Assembly (NCBI GenBank): GCA_003970805.2
Contig: CP051152.1
Location: 3,472,001 to 3,536,000 of the forward strand
From: Undibacterium piscinae
GTDB taxonomy: Bacteria; Pseudomonadota; Gammaproteobacteria; Burkholderiales; Burkholderiaceae_D
Length of the DNA stretch: 64,000 nt
Reading direction: 5' to 3'
The stretch's first letter is position 1. Each line of letters starts with the position of its first letter. A model generated the notes under the pieces. That model was not told the DNA's origin and ran no database searches. It worked only from the letters and a program-made list of their open reading frames with translations. A program made the translations under genes and the position numbers. Below, piece by piece: positions 63,500-64,000 of the stretch.

Positions 63500-64000
63500 A
63501 TGGAATTATTCCGAATTAAAAAAGACATTCCTTTCATGCGCCATGCGCTGATATTTAATGTCATATCTGCCTTAACTTTTGTCGCTGCAGTATTTTTTCT
63601 GATGCAAAAAGGTTTGCACCTGTCGGTAGAGTTTACCGGCGGTACCCTGATGGAAGTGAGTTACAGCAAGCCGGCCAATCTGGAAGGGGTGCGCAAGACT
63701 ATCGATACTTTGGGCATCCCTGATGCCAACGTACAGACTTTTGGCGAAGCTTCACGCGTCCTGATCCGTTTGCCGGTGGATAAAAAGCTGACCACGGCAC
63801 AGCAAGGCGATAAAGTATTTGCTGCCTTGCAGGCGCAGGATGCTGATGTCAAGAAGCAGAGTGTCTCCTTCGTCGGTCCGCAAGTCGGTGACGAATTGGC
63901 GCATGATGGCTTGCGCGCCTTGCTGATGGTGATTGTTGGCGTAATGGTGTATCTGGCCGTACGTTTTGAATGGAAATATGCGGTTTCCGCCATTGTTGCC
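63500..64000 (+). CDS. secF: Protein translocase subunit SecF, 3' end cut by window edge
   Basis: 167 codons are visible from ATG at 63500 (MELFRIKKDIPFMRHAL). The first membrane segment is LIFNVISALTFVAAVFFLM, then the conserved SVEFTGGTLMEVSY, and FVGPQVGDEL before the second segment. The gene runs beyond the window. Confidence 0.94.
   Translation, partial: MELFRIKKDIPFMRHALIFNVISALTFVAAVFFLMQKGLHLSVEFTGGTLMEVSYSKPANLEGVRKTIDTLGIPDANVQTFGEASRVLIRLPVDKKLTTAQQGDKVFAALQAQDADVKKQSVSFVGPQVGDELAHDGLRALLMVIVGVMVYLAVRFEWKYAVSAIVA

Overview
The window is a contiguous, gene-dense piece of a betaproteobacterial chromosome. Gene content and order point to Burkholderiales, most likely Oxalobacteraceae. 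Supporting signs are dusB-fis-purH-ruvC, tyrS diverging from an M23 peptidase followed by anmK, xseB-ispA-dxs, pilT-pilU diverging from yggS-proC, ubiA next to oxyR, queA-tgt-yajC-secD-secF, a DUF1631 protein and a PEP-CTERM protein. The base composition looks more moderate than in high-GC Herbaspirillum or Burkholderia, so an Undibacterium-like organism is a reasonable guess, but this is inference. I saw no rRNA, tRNA, CRISPR array, transposase or phage module.

Layout. 1-4.3 kb: lytic transglycosylase (cut by the left edge), GST, cca and a GNAT acetyltransferase. 4.3-9.2 kb: a decayed block with an OsmC/YcaO fusion gene that is frameshifted and lacks its 3' end, then kynA, kynU and kynB of the kynurenine route of tryptophan breakdown, all broken, with a clean dyad operator still in front of kynB. 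9.3-13 kb: ruvC, purH, fis, dusB. 13.4-16.7 kb: type II NADH dehydrogenase, a response regulator with a pseudo-receiver half, and a histidine phosphatase. 16.7-21.3 kb: dtd, tyrS, cell-wall peptidase, anmK. 21.3-31.3 kb: DsbA-like protein, two aminotransferases, aldo/keto reductase, GGDEF-EAL protein, LysR regulator, FAD-linked oxidase, cobalamin adenosyltransferase. 31.4-37.2 kb: dxs-ispA-xseB and the DUF1631 gene. 37.5-44 kb: secreted lipase with its foldase, Rieske oxygenase, EamA transporter, sulfurtransferase, ZIP transporter. 44-51.8 kb: glutathione peroxidase, pilU, pilT, yggS, proC, a yqjD/E/K-like membrane operon, ubiA, oxyR. 52-56.2 kb: an accessory-looking block (histidine kinase, SDR, PEP-CTERM protein, GNAT) between oxyR and recG. 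56.3-64 kb: recG, queA, tgt, yajC, secD and the start of secF.

The strongest structural observation is a series of one-base frameshifts, nearly all at mononucleotide runs: ycaO (three), kynU, kynB, dusB, ndh, tyrS (5' end), alaC (5' end), lysR, ispA and recG. tyrS is expected to be essential and ispA, dusB and recG are core genes, so many of these are probably sequencing or assembly errors. That explanation does not cover the 4.3-9.2 kb block. There kynA has lost an internal segment of about 20 codons, and a second 56-bp kynA remnant is joined directly to the truncated ycaO so that it supplies the ycaO stop codon. I read this as true gene decay of the kynurenine region. Other unexplained structures are a roughly 120-bp imperfect palindrome between ruvC and purH, two copies of a CTCTGCG-type dispersed repeat, and two long perfect inverted repeats.
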